A program made the translations under genes and the position numbers. Of a DNA stretch of 39,460 nucleotides, positions 1 to 7,720 are shown piece after piece. Under the pieces are notes generated by a model. It was not told the DNA's origin. It ran no database searches and worked only from the letters and a program-made list of their open reading frames with translations. The stretch's first letter is position 1, and each line of letters begins with the position of its first letter. Source of the DNA: Vulcanimicrobiota bacterium (GTDB taxonomy: Bacteria > Eremiobacterota > Eremiobacteria > Baltobacterales > Baltobacteraceae); assembly GCA_028287545.1 (NCBI GenBank), contig JAQBPL010000061.1, positions 1 through 39,460 of the forward strand, in the 5' to 3' direction.

Positions 1-1
1 G

Positions 2-1327
2 GATAGCATCACGCCGATCTCCGCGTACCTCGCCCTGGCCCAGCCGGGGCGTTCGTGTTTGCTGGAGTCGGTCGAAGGGACGGAGCGGATCAGCCGCTTC
101 TCGTTCATCGGGCTGGACTACCTCGAGTCGCTCTCGATCGACCGGGATCCGCGGCTCCTCGAACGCATCCGCGCCGCGATCGGCCGCTACTCGCTCGACC
201 GGACGGACCTGCCGTTCCCGGGCGGCGCGGTATGCATCTTCACGTACGACGCGGCGCGCGCGCTCGAGCCCATCCTTCGAGCGGCTCAGGATGACAACGA
301 GGTGCCGCCGGCGGACGTGCGCTTCGCCGATGCGCTGATCGTAATTCCCGGAACGTGGCTCGTCTTCGACCACTTCACCCATCGCGTGACGCTCATCGGG
401 TTCGCGCGCGACGAGGCGGAGCGTGCGACGGTCGACGCGCGGCTCGACGCGTACGTCGCGCGGCTGCTCGATCAGCGTCCTTCGATCCCGGGCGCCGTGC
501 GCGCCGACGGTCCCATCTCGGCGTCGATGGACGAGGCGACGTTCCTCGATCGCGTCGCGCAAGCGAAAGAGTTCATCCGCGAGGGCGAGGCGTATCAGCT
601 GCAGGTCGGCGTGCGGTTCTCGTGCGCTCTCGCCGGCACGGCGTTCGACTTCTACCGCCAGATCCGCACGCGCAATCCGTCGCCGTACATGTTCTTCGTC
701 GAACACGACGGACGCGCGGTGTTCGGGGCGTCACCGGAATTTCTGGTGCGGCTCGACGGCACGACCGCGCGCATTCGCCCGCTCGCCGGCACGCGGCCGC
801 GGGGCAGCGACGACGAGCGCGACGGTCGGATCGCCGAGGAACTGCTCGCGGATCCCAAAGAGCGCGCCGAGCACGTGATGCTGGTCGATCTGGCGCGCAA
901 CGATCTGGGCGCGGTGTGCCGGACCGGAACGGTGCGCGTCGACGAGCTGATGGTGATCGAACGGTATTCGCACGTGATGCACATCGTCTCGAACGTCGTC
1001 GGCGAACTGCGTGAAGATCGCGACGCGCTCGACCTCTTCGCTGCCGCGTTTCCCGCCGGAACGGTGAGCGGGACGCCGAAGATTCGGGCGATGCAGCTGA
1101 TCGACCGGCTCGAACCGGTCGCCCGCGGTTTCTACGCCGGCAGCGTCGCACACATCGACTTCGACGGCGACATGGACTCGTGCATCATCCTGCGTTCCGT
1201 CGCGTGCGCGAACGGCCGCGCGTACTGGCAAGCCTCGGCCGGCATCGTTACCGACAGCGTCCCGGCCGCCGAGTACGCCGAAGTCTTCGCCAAAACCGCA
1301 ATCGTCCGCGACGTCCTGGGCCTCTAA
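2..1327 (+). CDS. trpE: Anthranilate synthase component I (TrpE), 5' end outside window
   Basis: This is the chorismate-binding subunit of anthranilate synthase, which makes anthranilate from chorismate and ammonia supplied by TrpG. The frame is open to the left edge, and the first visible codons (D-S-I-T-P-I-S-A-Y) match the usual TrpE N-terminus, so only a few residues are missing and 441 remain. The L-L-E-S motif near visible residue 20 is the tryptophan-binding element known from feedback-inhibited TrpE, so feedback control is likely. The C-terminal chorismate-binding domain is intact: A-G-T-R-P-R-G, then L-V-D-L-A-R-N-D-L-G, then T-V-S-G-T-P-K-I-R-A. It heads the operon, and trpG starts 5 bases after its stop. 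Oddly, a palindromic repeat at 271-296 is read in frame inside the N-terminal domain. Aminodeoxychorismate synthase (PabB) is the alternative, but the full trp context argues against it. Confidence 0.96.
   Translation, partial: DSITPISAYLALAQPGRSCLLESVEGTERISRFSFIGLDYLESLSIDRDPRLLERIRAAIGRYSLDRTDLPFPGGAVCIFTYDAARALEPILRAAQDDNEVPPADVRFADALIVIPGTWLVFDHFTHRVTLIGFARDEAERATVDARLDAYVARLLDQRPSIPGAVRADGPISASMDEATFLDRVAQAKEFIREGEAYQLQVGVRFSCALAGTAFDFYRQIRTRNPSPYMFFVEHDGRAVFGASPEFLVRLDGTTARIRPLAGTRPRGSDDERDGRIAEELLADPKERAEHVMLVDLARNDLGAVCRTGTVRVDELMVIERYSHVMHIVSNVVGELREDRDALDLFAAAFPAGTVSGTPKIRAMQLIDRLEPVARGFYAGSVAHIDFDGDMDSCIILRSVACANGRAYWQASAGIVTDSVPAAEYAEVFAKTAIVRDVLGL
271..296. repeat. Palindromic repeat element inside trpE
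   Basis: The sequence reads CATCCTTCGAG, a two-base spacer, then CTCAGGATG followed by ACA, so the two arms are nearly perfect inverted repeats. It looks like the short dispersed palindromes common in GC-rich genomes. Here it is translated in frame as roughly P-I-L-R-A-A-Q-D-D-N in the TrpE N-terminal domain. A related half-degraded copy ends trpC at 3867-3886. Family assignment rests on resemblance only. Confidence 0.6.
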
Positions 1328-1332
1328 GCGCC

Positions 1333-1929
1333 GTGCAACCGCCAATTAGACTCTTGCTGGTCGACAACTACGACTCGTTCACTTGGAACTTGGCGCATCT
1401 GTTTGGTTCCGTCGAGGGCGTCGAGGTGGACGTTATCCGCAACGACGATCCACGTTTAGCAGACGGCGTGACGGCGCGCTACGACGGCACGATCGTCGGT
1501 CCGGGGCCGGGGCGTCCGGCCGAGGCTGGACGGACGATGGCGATCGTTCGCGAAGCGGCGCGCGAGCGGCGGCCGCTTTTCGGCGTGTGTCTGGGCTTGC
1601 AGGCGATCGGCGAGGCGTTCGGCGGCAACGTGATCCACGCGCCGCGGCAGATGCACGGCAAGACCTCCGAGATCACGCACGACGGGGGCGGTGCGTTCGC
1701 GGGCTTGCCGTCACCGCTCGTCGCGACGCGCTACCACTCGCTGTGCGTCGACCACGACGGATTTCCGGCCTCGCTGCGCGCGAACGCGGCGAGCGAAGAC
1801 GGCGTCATCCAAGGACTGACGCATCGGCAGCTCCCGATCTCGGGCGTGCAGTTCCACCCCGAGTCCGTCCTGACCCCAGAGGGCCGCTTGATGGCCGAAA
1901 ACGTCGTCCGCAGCATGAGACCTCAGTGA
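1333..1929 (+). CDS. trpG: Anthranilate synthase component II, glutamine amidotransferase (TrpG)
   Basis: A class I glutamine amidotransferase that hydrolyses glutamine and passes ammonia to TrpE. The protein is 198 residues, normal for a stand-alone TrpG. The N-terminal L-L-V-D-N-Y-D-S-F-T motif is typical. The nucleophile is Cys86 in G-V-C-L-G-L-Q, and the catalytic His and Glu sit in V-Q-F-H-P-E-S near the C-terminus. The GTG start at 1333 was chosen because it places L-L-V-D-N-Y-D at the usual distance and follows the trpE stop directly; the frame stays open further upstream, but that part overlaps trpE. In many bacteria TrpG also serves PabB, which cannot be judged here. A 91-base gap with a hairpin separates it from trpD. 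Confidence 0.96.
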   Translation: MQPPIRLLLVDNYDSFTWNLAHLFGSVEGVEVDVIRNDDPRLADGVTARYDGTIVGPGPGRPAEAGRTMAIVREAARERRPLFGVCLGLQAIGEAFGGNVIHAPRQMHGKTSEITHDGGGAFAGLPSPLVATRYHSLCVDHDGFPASLRANAASEDGVIQGLTHRQLPISGVQFHPESVLTPEGRLMAENVVRSMRPQ

Positions 1930-1991
1930 TGGACCGAGCGCAGCGGAGTCTTCCGCGTACCGTAACGTTGTTGCGAGGTCGGACCCGGGGG

Positions 1992-2010
1992 CCCCACGCA
2001 ACGCGTGGGG
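1992..2010 (+). other. Stable hairpin between trpG and trpD
   Basis: An eight-base GC-rich stem (CCCCACGC paired with GCGTGGGG) closes a three-base loop and ends ten bases before the trpD start. No T-tract follows, so it is not a classical intrinsic terminator. It could be an RNA-processing or stability element, or part of a repeat. It lies in the longest non-coding gap inside the trp operon; the rest of 1930-2020 shows nothing I recognise. Confidence 0.4.
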
Positions 2011-2020
2011 GGCGCGCAGC

Positions 2021-3091
2021 GTGAGCGGAGCGCCGTTAAACTCTACGCCGTTAAACTTTTCGCCATTAGACTACGTCCCCTTACTGCGGCGCGTGCTAGC
2101 CGGCGACGATCTCTCATCCGCGGAGATGGCGGAGCTGATCGGCGCGATCATGGACGAGACGCTCTCGCCGGTGCGGGCGGCGGCGCTGCTCGCGGGGCTT
2201 GCCGCGAAGGGCGAGACGGTCGATGAGGTCGTCGGTGCGGCGCGCGCGATGCGCGAGCGGAGCGTGCGCGTCGACCACGGCTTGCCGCTCGTGCTCGACA
2301 TCGTCGGGACCGGCGGCGACAACTCGCACACGATCAACATCTCCACCGCCGCCGCCTTCGTCGTCGCCGGCTGCGGAGTCCCGGTCGGCAAGCACGGCAA
2401 CCGCGCCGCGTCGAGCAGCTGCGGCAGCGCGGACGTTCTCGAAGCCGTCGGGGTGCGCATCGACTGCTCGCCCGAGGAGTCCGCTCGCGCATTGCGCGAG
2501 CACAACATCACGTTTCTCTTCGCGCAGCGCCATCATCCGTCGTTCCGCGCGGTCGGGCCGATCCGCCGCGAACTCGGCGTGCGCACCGTCTTCAACGTGC
2601 TGGGCCCGCTGACCAATCCGGCGGGTGCGAACCGGCAGCTGATCGGCGTGGCGCGGCCCGAGCACGTCGCGCTCGTCGCCGACGCCCTGCGCGTGCTCGG
2701 CGCCGACGCCGGAGCGGTCGTCCACGGAACCGACGGGCTCGATGAGATTTCGGGCGAGGCACCGACGGACGTCGTGCAATTCGGGCCGGACGGCGTGCGC
2801 CGCTGGACGCTCGACCCGGCCCGCTACGGCGTGCGCGCCACCCGCGCGGAGATCCTCGGCGGCGACGTCGCGACGAATGCGGCCGCGCTGCTGGCGATCC
2901 TCGACGGAGAGCGCAGCCCGCGCGCCGATCTGGTCCTTCTCAACGCCGCGCTCGCGCTCGTCGTCGCGGGCGATGCGGTCGATGTCGACGACGGAATGGT
3001 GCGCGCGCGCACCTCGGTCGATACCGGCCGGGCGCGCGCGGCACTCGACGCGCTCCGCAGGGAGCGCCGGACCCTCGAGGTGACATCATGA
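2021..3091 (+). CDS. trpD: Anthranilate phosphoribosyltransferase (TrpD)
   Basis: Transfers phosphoribose from PRPP to anthranilate, the second committed step of tryptophan synthesis. The protein is 356 residues. The PRPP/magnesium loop G-T-G-G-D-N-S and the downstream N-I-S-T-A-A-A-F and K-H-G-N-R-A-A-S-S motifs are all present, as is F-N-V-L-G-P-L-T-N-P. GTG at 2021 is used. The first 20 or so residues, before the family-typical L-L-R-R-V-L-A-G-D-D-L-S, are encoded by a 15-base tandem repeat and look added on; the real start could be slightly downstream. The stop overlaps the trpC ATG by four bases, so the two are probably translationally coupled. Confidence 0.96.
   Translation: MSGAPLNSTPLNFSPLDYVPLLRRVLAGDDLSSAEMAELIGAIMDETLSPVRAAALLAGLAAKGETVDEVVGAARAMRERSVRVDHGLPLVLDIVGTGGDNSHTINISTAAAFVVAGCGVPVGKHGNRAASSSCGSADVLEAVGVRIDCSPEESARALREHNITFLFAQRHHPSFRAVGPIRRELGVRTVFNVLGPLTNPAGANRQLIGVARPEHVALVADALRVLGADAGAVVHGTDGLDEISGEAPTDVVQFGPDGVRRWTLDPARYGVRATRAEILGGDVATNAAALLAILDGERSPRADLVLLNAALALVVAGDAVDVDDGMVRARTSVDTGRARAALDALRRERRTLEVTS
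2031..2075 (+). repeat. Three tandem 15-base repeats at the trpD start
   Basis: Three successive 15-mers begin CGCCGTTAAACT, CGCCGTTAAACT and CGCCATTAGACT, at 2031, 2046 and 2061. They encode the repeated pattern P-L-N-x-x-P-L-N-F-x-P-L-D-Y. They are AT-rich against a very GC-rich background. A similar string, CGCCAATTAGACTC, lies just after the trpG start at about 1340-1353. Confidence 0.65.
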
Positions 3092-3906
3092 CCGACATGC
3101 TGGAAAAACTCTACGCGGCCAAAGCGATCGCGCGGGCGGCCGACGAGGAGCGCGAGCCGATCGACGGGTTGCGCGCGCGCGCGGAAGCGCGCCGTGCCGA
3201 ACGCCGCGCGTTTCGCGCGGCGCTTTCGGCGGCGGCCGGTCCGGCGATCATCGCCGAGATCAAGCGGGCCTCGCCGTCGGTCGGCATCATCGTGCCGAAG
3301 CTCGATCCGGCCGAGATCGCGCGCGAGTACGAGGCTGCCGGCGCCGACGCGATCAGCGTGCTGACCGAGGCCGATCACTTCCTCGGCGATCTGGCCTACC
3401 TCGACGTCGCCCGCGCGGCGTCGTCGCTGCCGATTTTGCGCAAAGATTTTCTGCGCTCGCGCTACGAGGTCGTCCAGTCGGCGGCGTACGGCGCCGACGC
3501 CGTGCTGGCGATCGTCGCCGGGCTGACCGACGCGGAGCTGCTGGAGACGATCGACGAGGCGCACCGGTACGATCTCGACGTGCTGGTCGAAGTGCACACC
3601 GAGGACGAACTCCGCCGCGCGCTCGCGGCCGGCGCGCGTTTGCTGGGCATCAACAACCGGAACCTGCACACGTTCGAGACCGACCTCGCGGTGACCGAAG
3701 ACCTGCTGCAGCTCGTGCCGGCCGACGCGGTCGTGATCAGCGAGAGCGGCGTGAGGTCGCAGGACGACGTGCGGCGGCTCGTCGCGCAGGGCGCGCGCGG
3801 CGTGCTCGTCGGCGAATCGCTGATGCGCGCCGACGACAAAGGCGAAGCGATCCGCGCCCTCAAGGGCGCCCTTCGACAAGCTCAGGACAGGCTAGCCAGA
3901 ACATGA
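3088..3906 (+). CDS. trpC: Indole-3-glycerol phosphate synthase (TrpC)
   Basis: Closes the ring of CdRP to indole-3-glycerol phosphate. The protein is a 272-residue TIM barrel. The substrate-binding motif A-E-I-K-R-A-S-P-S is present with the catalytic lysine, followed by L-T-E (strand 3), L-R-K-D-F (strand 4 lysine), E-V-H-T-E, G-I-N-N-R-N-L and S-E-S-G-V near the phosphate site. The ATG at 3088 is preceded by GAGGTGA at 3077-3083 and overlaps the trpD stop. The last dozen residues (R-Q-A-Q-D-R-L-A-R-T) lie beyond the usual end of the family and are encoded by a palindromic repeat remnant. trpC and trpF are separate genes, unlike the enterobacterial fusion. Confidence 0.96.
   Translation: MTDMLEKLYAAKAIARAADEEREPIDGLRARAEARRAERRAFRAALSAAAGPAIIAEIKRASPSVGIIVPKLDPAEIAREYEAAGADAISVLTEADHFLGDLAYLDVARAASSLPILRKDFLRSRYEVVQSAAYGADAVLAIVAGLTDAELLETIDEAHRYDLDVLVEVHTEDELRRALAAGARLLGINNRNLHTFETDLAVTEDLLQLVPADAVVISESGVRSQDDVRRLVAQGARGVLVGESLMRADDKGEAIRALKGALRQAQDRLART
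3867..3886. repeat. Palindromic repeat remnant forming the trpC 3' end
   Basis: CGCCCTTCGACAAGCTCAGG resembles the element in trpE at 271-296: the shared core is CCTTCGA, a short spacer, then GCTCAGGA. It supplies the final codons of trpC just before its stop. The outer arms are less complete than in the trpE copy. Confidence 0.5.
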
Positions 3907-3916
3907 CGACGGCCTA

Positions 3917-4567
3917 GTGCTGCGGACACGGGTCAAGATCTGCGGCTGCACGAGCGTCGAGGACGCCGCGGTCGCCGTCGACGCCGGAGCGGACGCGGTC
4001 GGCGTGATCCTCGCCGAACATTCGCCGCGCCGCGTCGGGATCGACCGGCTCAAAGCGATCGCCGAGAGCCTCCCCGCGCTCGTCGGGTTGGTCGCGGTGT
4101 TCGTCGATCCGCCGGCATCCCTGGTCGACGAGGCGCTCAAGATCGGCGCGACCCCGCAGTTTCACGGCGACGAGCCGGCCGACGCCTGCGAAGCGTTCGC
4201 CGCCGGACCCTATCTGAAGGCGTTCCCGATGCGCGCCGATCGCGCCACGACGCCGGAGGAGTTCGAGGCGTTCGCGCGGCCGTTCGCGCATGCGACGTGG
4301 CTGTTCGATACCGCGGGCGACGACGGGCGCAGCGGCGGCACGGGCCGCACCTTCGCCTGGGATGACGTCGCGCGTCTGCGCGGTTCGCACGCCGTCGTCG
4401 TGAGCGGCGGCCTGACCCCGGAGAACGTCGGCGCGTGCGTGCGCGCCGCGCGGCCGTACGCAGTGGACGTGCGCAGCGGGGTCGAGACCGACGGCCGCAA
4501 GGATCCGCGCAAAGTTCGCGCGTTCGTCGCCGCGGTGCGCGACGCCGACGCGGCATTGCTCGCGTGA
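3917..4567 (+). CDS. trpF: Phosphoribosylanthranilate isomerase (TrpF)
   Basis: Amadori isomerisation of phosphoribosylanthranilate to CdRP, the step between TrpD and TrpC. The protein is 216 residues, normal for monofunctional TrpF. The N-terminal R-V-K-I-C-G motif holds the catalytic cysteine. It is followed by G-V-I-L-A-E-H-S-P-R-R-V, then F-D-T-A with the general-acid aspartate, and G-G-L-T-P-E-N-V and D-V-R-S-G-V-E-T at the phosphate site. The GTG start at 3917 is ten bases after the trpC stop. Its stop overlaps the GTG of the next gene by four bases. Confidence 0.95.
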   Translation: MLRTRVKICGCTSVEDAAVAVDAGADAVGVILAEHSPRRVGIDRLKAIAESLPALVGLVAVFVDPPASLVDEALKIGATPQFHGDEPADACEAFAAGPYLKAFPMRADRATTPEEFEAFARPFAHATWLFDTAGDDGRSGGTGRTFAWDDVARLRGSHAVVVSGGLTPENVGACVRAARPYAVDVRSGVETDGRKDPRKVRAFVAAVRDADAALLA

Positions 4568-5607
4568 CCTCAGCTCCGCCGCCGGCGATCGTCGCGCAAG
4601 CCTCCGAATTTCCGGCGATCCCGCCCGACGTGGAGGTGGCGCTCCGCAAGCGGTTGGGAAAAACGGAGGGCAGCGTCATCGTCGTCGGCCGGCGGATCGG
4701 TGCGCGCAGCGAGATCCAGGTCATCTTCTCCGAAGGCGGGCCCCGCGTGACTGCCCACTCGCGCTTCGAGATCGGTGCGATCACCGAGGCGATCACCGGT
4801 ACGCTGCTCGCCGACGCGGCGCGCCGCGGCGAGCTGCGGCTCGACGAAGGGATCGACGAGCGCGCCCGAGCGCCGCTGCAGCCGCCCGTTCCGACCGGCA
4901 AGCACATCACGTTTCGCGACCTGGCGACCCATCACTCGGGGCTGCCGCGCTTGCCGCTGCGCGAAGCGGCGCAGCCGTACGCGCCGTACGATCGCGACGC
5001 GCTGATCGCATTGGTGAACGCCGCGCACCCCCCTGCGGGCTCGGCGGGATACGCGCCCTCGAACGTCGACTTCGCCCTGCTGGGAATGCTGCTGGCCGAT
5101 CGTACCGGAACGCCGTACGCAGAACTCGCGCACAACCGCGTATTCGTGCCGCTCGACATGCCCGACACGACGGTCGACTCGACGACGGACGATCGGCTCA
5201 TCCCGGAGCGCTCGATCTCGGGGAAGACGGTCGCCCCATGGCGCTGGAACGCGTTCGCCCCCGAGGGCGGCGTCCGTTCGACCGCGGCCGATTTGCTCAA
5301 CTTCGCGAGCGCCCTCTTCCAGCACGAGGACGGCCCGCTCGCGCAGGACGCGCGGGTCGCGGCGACGCCGACCGCCGACGCCGGATCGAACGCCGGGATC
5401 GGTCTGGGCTGGATGGTCGATCGGGCCACCGGGACGGTGTGGGCCAGCGGTTCGAGCTACGGCTCGATCGCGTTCCTGGGCGTCGTTCCGCAGCGCGATG
5501 AAGCGGTCGTCGTGCTCTCCAACGTCGGCCTGGGGTTCGCCGACATGACGCTCGACGACCTCGGCCTCAAACTCCTCGCAAGCGATGTGCATGACAAACA
5601 TGGTTGA
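4564..5607 (+). CDS. Beta-lactamase-fold protein lacking catalytic residues, inside the trp operon
   Basis: The 347-residue protein resembles class C beta-lactamases and EstB-type esterases. Recognisable family segments are F-E-I-G-x-I-T (residues 68-74), the [13 protein letters not shown] block and S-N-V-D-F-A-L-L-G (166-174). The catalytic residues appear to be lost. The S-x-x-K motif is A72-I-T-E75; the Tyr of Y-S-N is replaced (P165-S-N167); and the H/K-T-G motif is A294-S-G296. No signal peptide is visible, so it is probably cytoplasmic. GTG at 4564 overlaps the trpF stop by four bases, and its 3' end runs into trpB, so it is co-transcribed and probably co-translated with trp enzymes. 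The frame is intact, which suggests selection. A structural or regulatory role is possible, but no function can be assigned. Confidence 0.8.
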   Translation: MTSAPPPAIVAQASEFPAIPPDVEVALRKRLGKTEGSVIVVGRRIGARSEIQVIFSEGGPRVTAHSRFEIGAITEAITGTLLADAARRGELRLDEGIDERARAPLQPPVPTGKHITFRDLATHHSGLPRLPLREAAQPYAPYDRDALIALVNAAHPPAGSAGYAPSNVDFALLGMLLADRTGTPYAELAHNRVFVPLDMPDTTVDSTTDDRLIPERSISGKTVAPWRWNAFAPEGGVRSTAADLLNFASALFQHEDGPLAQDARVAATPTADAGSNAGIGLGWMVDRATGTVWASGSSYGSIAFLGVVPQRDEAVVVLSNVGLGFADMTLDDLGLKLLASDVHDKHG

Positions 5608-6799
5608 CTCGAAACTTCCCGACGCGCGCGGCTACTTCGGCCGATTCGGCGGCGTGTTCGTCCCCGAAGTGCTGGTCGAGGCGCTCGCGCAGCTCGAACG
5701 CGCGACGAACGACGCGTTTGCCGACCCGGCGTTCTGGGCCGAGATGGAGATCCTGCTGCGCGACTACGTCGGGCGGCCGTCGCCGATCTATCACGCCGAG
5801 CGGCTCGTCGAGGGTCCGCACGCGCCGATCGTGTTCAAACGCGAAGACACCAACCACACCGGCGCGCACAAGATCAACAACACGGTCGGGCAAGCGCTGC
5901 TCGCGCGCCGCATGGGGAAGCGGCGCCTGATCGCGGAGACCGGGGCGGGACAGCACGGCGTCGCGACGGCGACGATCGGCGCCAAGCTCGGGATGCAGGT
6001 CGACGTCTACATGGGCGAGGTCGACGTCGAGCGTCAGGCCCTCAACGTGTACTTGATGAAACTGCTCGGCGCGAGCGTTCATCCGGTGGGCAGCGGCACG
6101 CGCACGCTCAAGGATGCGACCAACGAAGCCTTTCGCGAGTGGGCGGCGCGGGTCGAGGACACGTTCTACGTGATCGGTTCCGTCGTCGGCGCGCACCCGT
6201 ATCCGTATCTCGTGCGCGAGTTCCAAAAAGTGATCGGGCTGGAAGCGCGCGCGCAAATTCTCGAACGCTACGGCCGTCTGCCGAGCGACGTCGTCGCGTG
6301 CGTCGGCGGCGGTTCGAACGCGATGGGCATATTTCGCGCGTTCGTCGACGACGCGGACGTGCGGCTGTGGGGTGTGGAAGCGGCGGGTCACGGCCTGCAG
6401 GCGGCCGACACGGCGGCCTCGCTCAACGCCGGTTCGGTCGGCGTGCTGCACGGTTCGCGCAGTTACGTGCTGCAGGACGACGAGGGTCAGGTGCTCGATA
6501 CGCACTCCGTCAGCGCCGGGCTCGACTATCCCGGCGTCGGTCCGGAACATGCGTACCTCAAGGACAGCGGTCGCGCGCGGTACGTCGCGATCGACGACGC
6601 GGACGCGCTCGCGGCGTTCCACCATACCGCGCGGCGTGAAGGGATCGTGCCGGCGCTGGAGTCCGCCCATGCGATCGCGTTCGCGCAGCGGCTCGCGACG
6701 GAGCGCGGTCCGGGCGGTCTCGTGCTGGTGAACCTCAGCGGTCGCGGCGACAAGGACGTGCGAACGGTCGCGGCGCTCGACGGCGAGAACGCGTCATGA
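5585..6799 (+). CDS. trpB: Tryptophan synthase beta chain (TrpB)
   Basis: The PLP-dependent subunit that condenses indole with serine to tryptophan. The protein is 404 residues. The PLP lysine is in H-T-G-A-H-K-I-N-N, the catalytic glutamate in [11 protein letters not shown], the PLP phosphate loop is G-G-G-S-N-A-M-G, and L-S-G-R-G-D-K-D lies near the C-terminus. Three in-frame ATGs (5585, 5591, 5600) are possible starts, and all overlap the preceding gene. The family-typical part begins at G-Y-F-G-R-F-G-G, so the shorter start at 5600 is equally plausible. The sequence is of the common TrpB1 type that partners TrpA, which follows with a four-base overlap. Confidence 0.97.
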   Translation: MCMTNMVDSKLPDARGYFGRFGGVFVPEVLVEALAQLERATNDAFADPAFWAEMEILLRDYVGRPSPIYHAERLVEGPHAPIVFKREDTNHTGAHKINNTVGQALLARRMGKRRLIAETGAGQHGVATATIGAKLGMQVDVYMGEVDVERQALNVYLMKLLGASVHPVGSGTRTLKDATNEAFREWAARVEDTFYVIGSVVGAHPYPYLVREFQKVIGLEARAQILERYGRLPSDVVACVGGGSNAMGIFRAFVDDADVRLWGVEAAGHGLQAADTAASLNAGSVGVLHGSRSYVLQDDEGQVLDTHSVSAGLDYPGVGPEHAYLKDSGRARYVAIDDADALAAFHHTARREGIVPALESAHAIAFAQRLATERGPGGLVLVNLSGRGDKDVRTVAALDGENAS

Positions 6800-7608
6800 T
6801 CGCGAGCGGAGGATTCGATGCCGCCTTCGCGCGGCCGCGTGCGGAGCGCCGCGCGGCGCTCATCGCCTACGTCGTCGCGGGCGATCCCGACCGCGCCACG
6901 ACCTTGGCAGTGATCGATGCCCTCACGGCGGCCGGCGTCGACCTGATCGAACTCGGCATCCCGTACGGGGACCCGCTGGCGGACGGCCCGACGATCGCGG
7001 CGGCGGCGCAGCGCGCTCTCGACGGAGGCACGAAAATGGCCGACGCCATCGCCATCGCGGCCGAAGCGCGCGAACGCGGCGCGGCGCCTATTCTCTATTT
7101 CACCTACCTCAACCCGATCGACCGGTACGGCGTCGAGCGGTTCGCGCGCGAGGCGGCCGCCTCGGGCGCCGTTGGAGCGATCGTCCCCGACGTCCCGCTG
7201 GAAGAGCTGCCGGCGTTCGGACCGCCGCTGCGCGCAGCCGGCCTCGCGATCCCGCTGCTGATCGCGCCCACCACGCCGCCCGAGCGGGCCGCCCGGATCG
7301 CGGCGGCCTCGAGCGGCTTCGTCTACCTGGTCTCGCGGCTCGGCGTCACCGGTGCGCGACGCGAGCCGGACGTCGCGTGGGCCGCGGCCTCGATCGCCCG
7401 CTTGCGCAGCGCGACGGCGCTTCCGCTTGCGGTCGGATTCGGGATCTCGACGCCGGCGCACGCGGCGGCTGTCGGTGCGGTGGCCGACGCCGTCATCGTC
7501 GGGAGTGCCCTGATCGACGCCTACGCCGGAAGCCGCGGCGCCCAGGCGGCGCAGCGAGCCGGAGCATACGCGCGCAGCTTGCGCGATGCGCTCCCACCGC
7601 AAGGCTAA
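6796..7608 (+). CDS. trpA: Tryptophan synthase alpha chain (TrpA)
   Basis: Cleaves indole-3-glycerol phosphate to indole, which is channelled to TrpB. The protein is a 270-residue TIM barrel. The catalytic Glu and Asp are both present in I-E-L-G-I-P and [17 protein letters not shown] and V-G-F-G-I-S-T mark the phosphate-binding strands. The ATG overlaps the trpB stop by four bases. It is the last trp gene, and a 112-base gap follows. Confidence 0.97.
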   Translation: MIASGGFDAAFARPRAERRAALIAYVVAGDPDRATTLAVIDALTAAGVDLIELGIPYGDPLADGPTIAAAAQRALDGGTKMADAIAIAAEARERGAAPILYFTYLNPIDRYGVERFAREAAASGAVGAIVPDVPLEELPAFGPPLRAAGLAIPLLIAPTTPPERAARIAAASSGFVYLVSRLGVTGARREPDVAWAAASIARLRSATALPLAVGFGISTPAHAAAVGAVADAVIVGSALIDAYAGSRGAQAAQRAGAYARSLRDALPPQG

Positions 7609-7720
7609 CCGCAAGCGAGCGAAGCCTCAACTTCTGCCGCCGCTGCGACTTTTGGCAGGAATCGTTACCAGCAGGGCGCATCGGCCGACGTAGTTTTTAT
7701 TGCTCCGGAGGTCCCGCTCT
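7609..7720 (+). promoter_or_regulatory. Intergenic region before the amino acid transporter
   Basis: This gap separates trpA from the transporter operon and ends in a strong ribosome site, GGAGG at 7707-7711, nine bases before the ATG at 7721. An AT-rich patch, TAGTTTTTAT at 7691-7700, stands out in the GC-rich background and could belong to a promoter. No convincing -35/-10 pair and no terminator hairpin with a T-tract are visible. Confidence 0.35.

Noticed and set aside
59..1327. TTG at 59 as the trpE start
   Set aside because: The in-frame codons before it encode the conserved I-T-P-I-S-A-Y segment, so the true start lies left of the window.
7652..7700. A sigma-70 type promoter before the transporter operon (TTGGCA near 7652 or TTACCA near 7665 with TAGTTTTTAT at 7691)
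   Set aside because: No pairing gives an acceptable spacer and -10 match together, so only a general regulatory region is reported.
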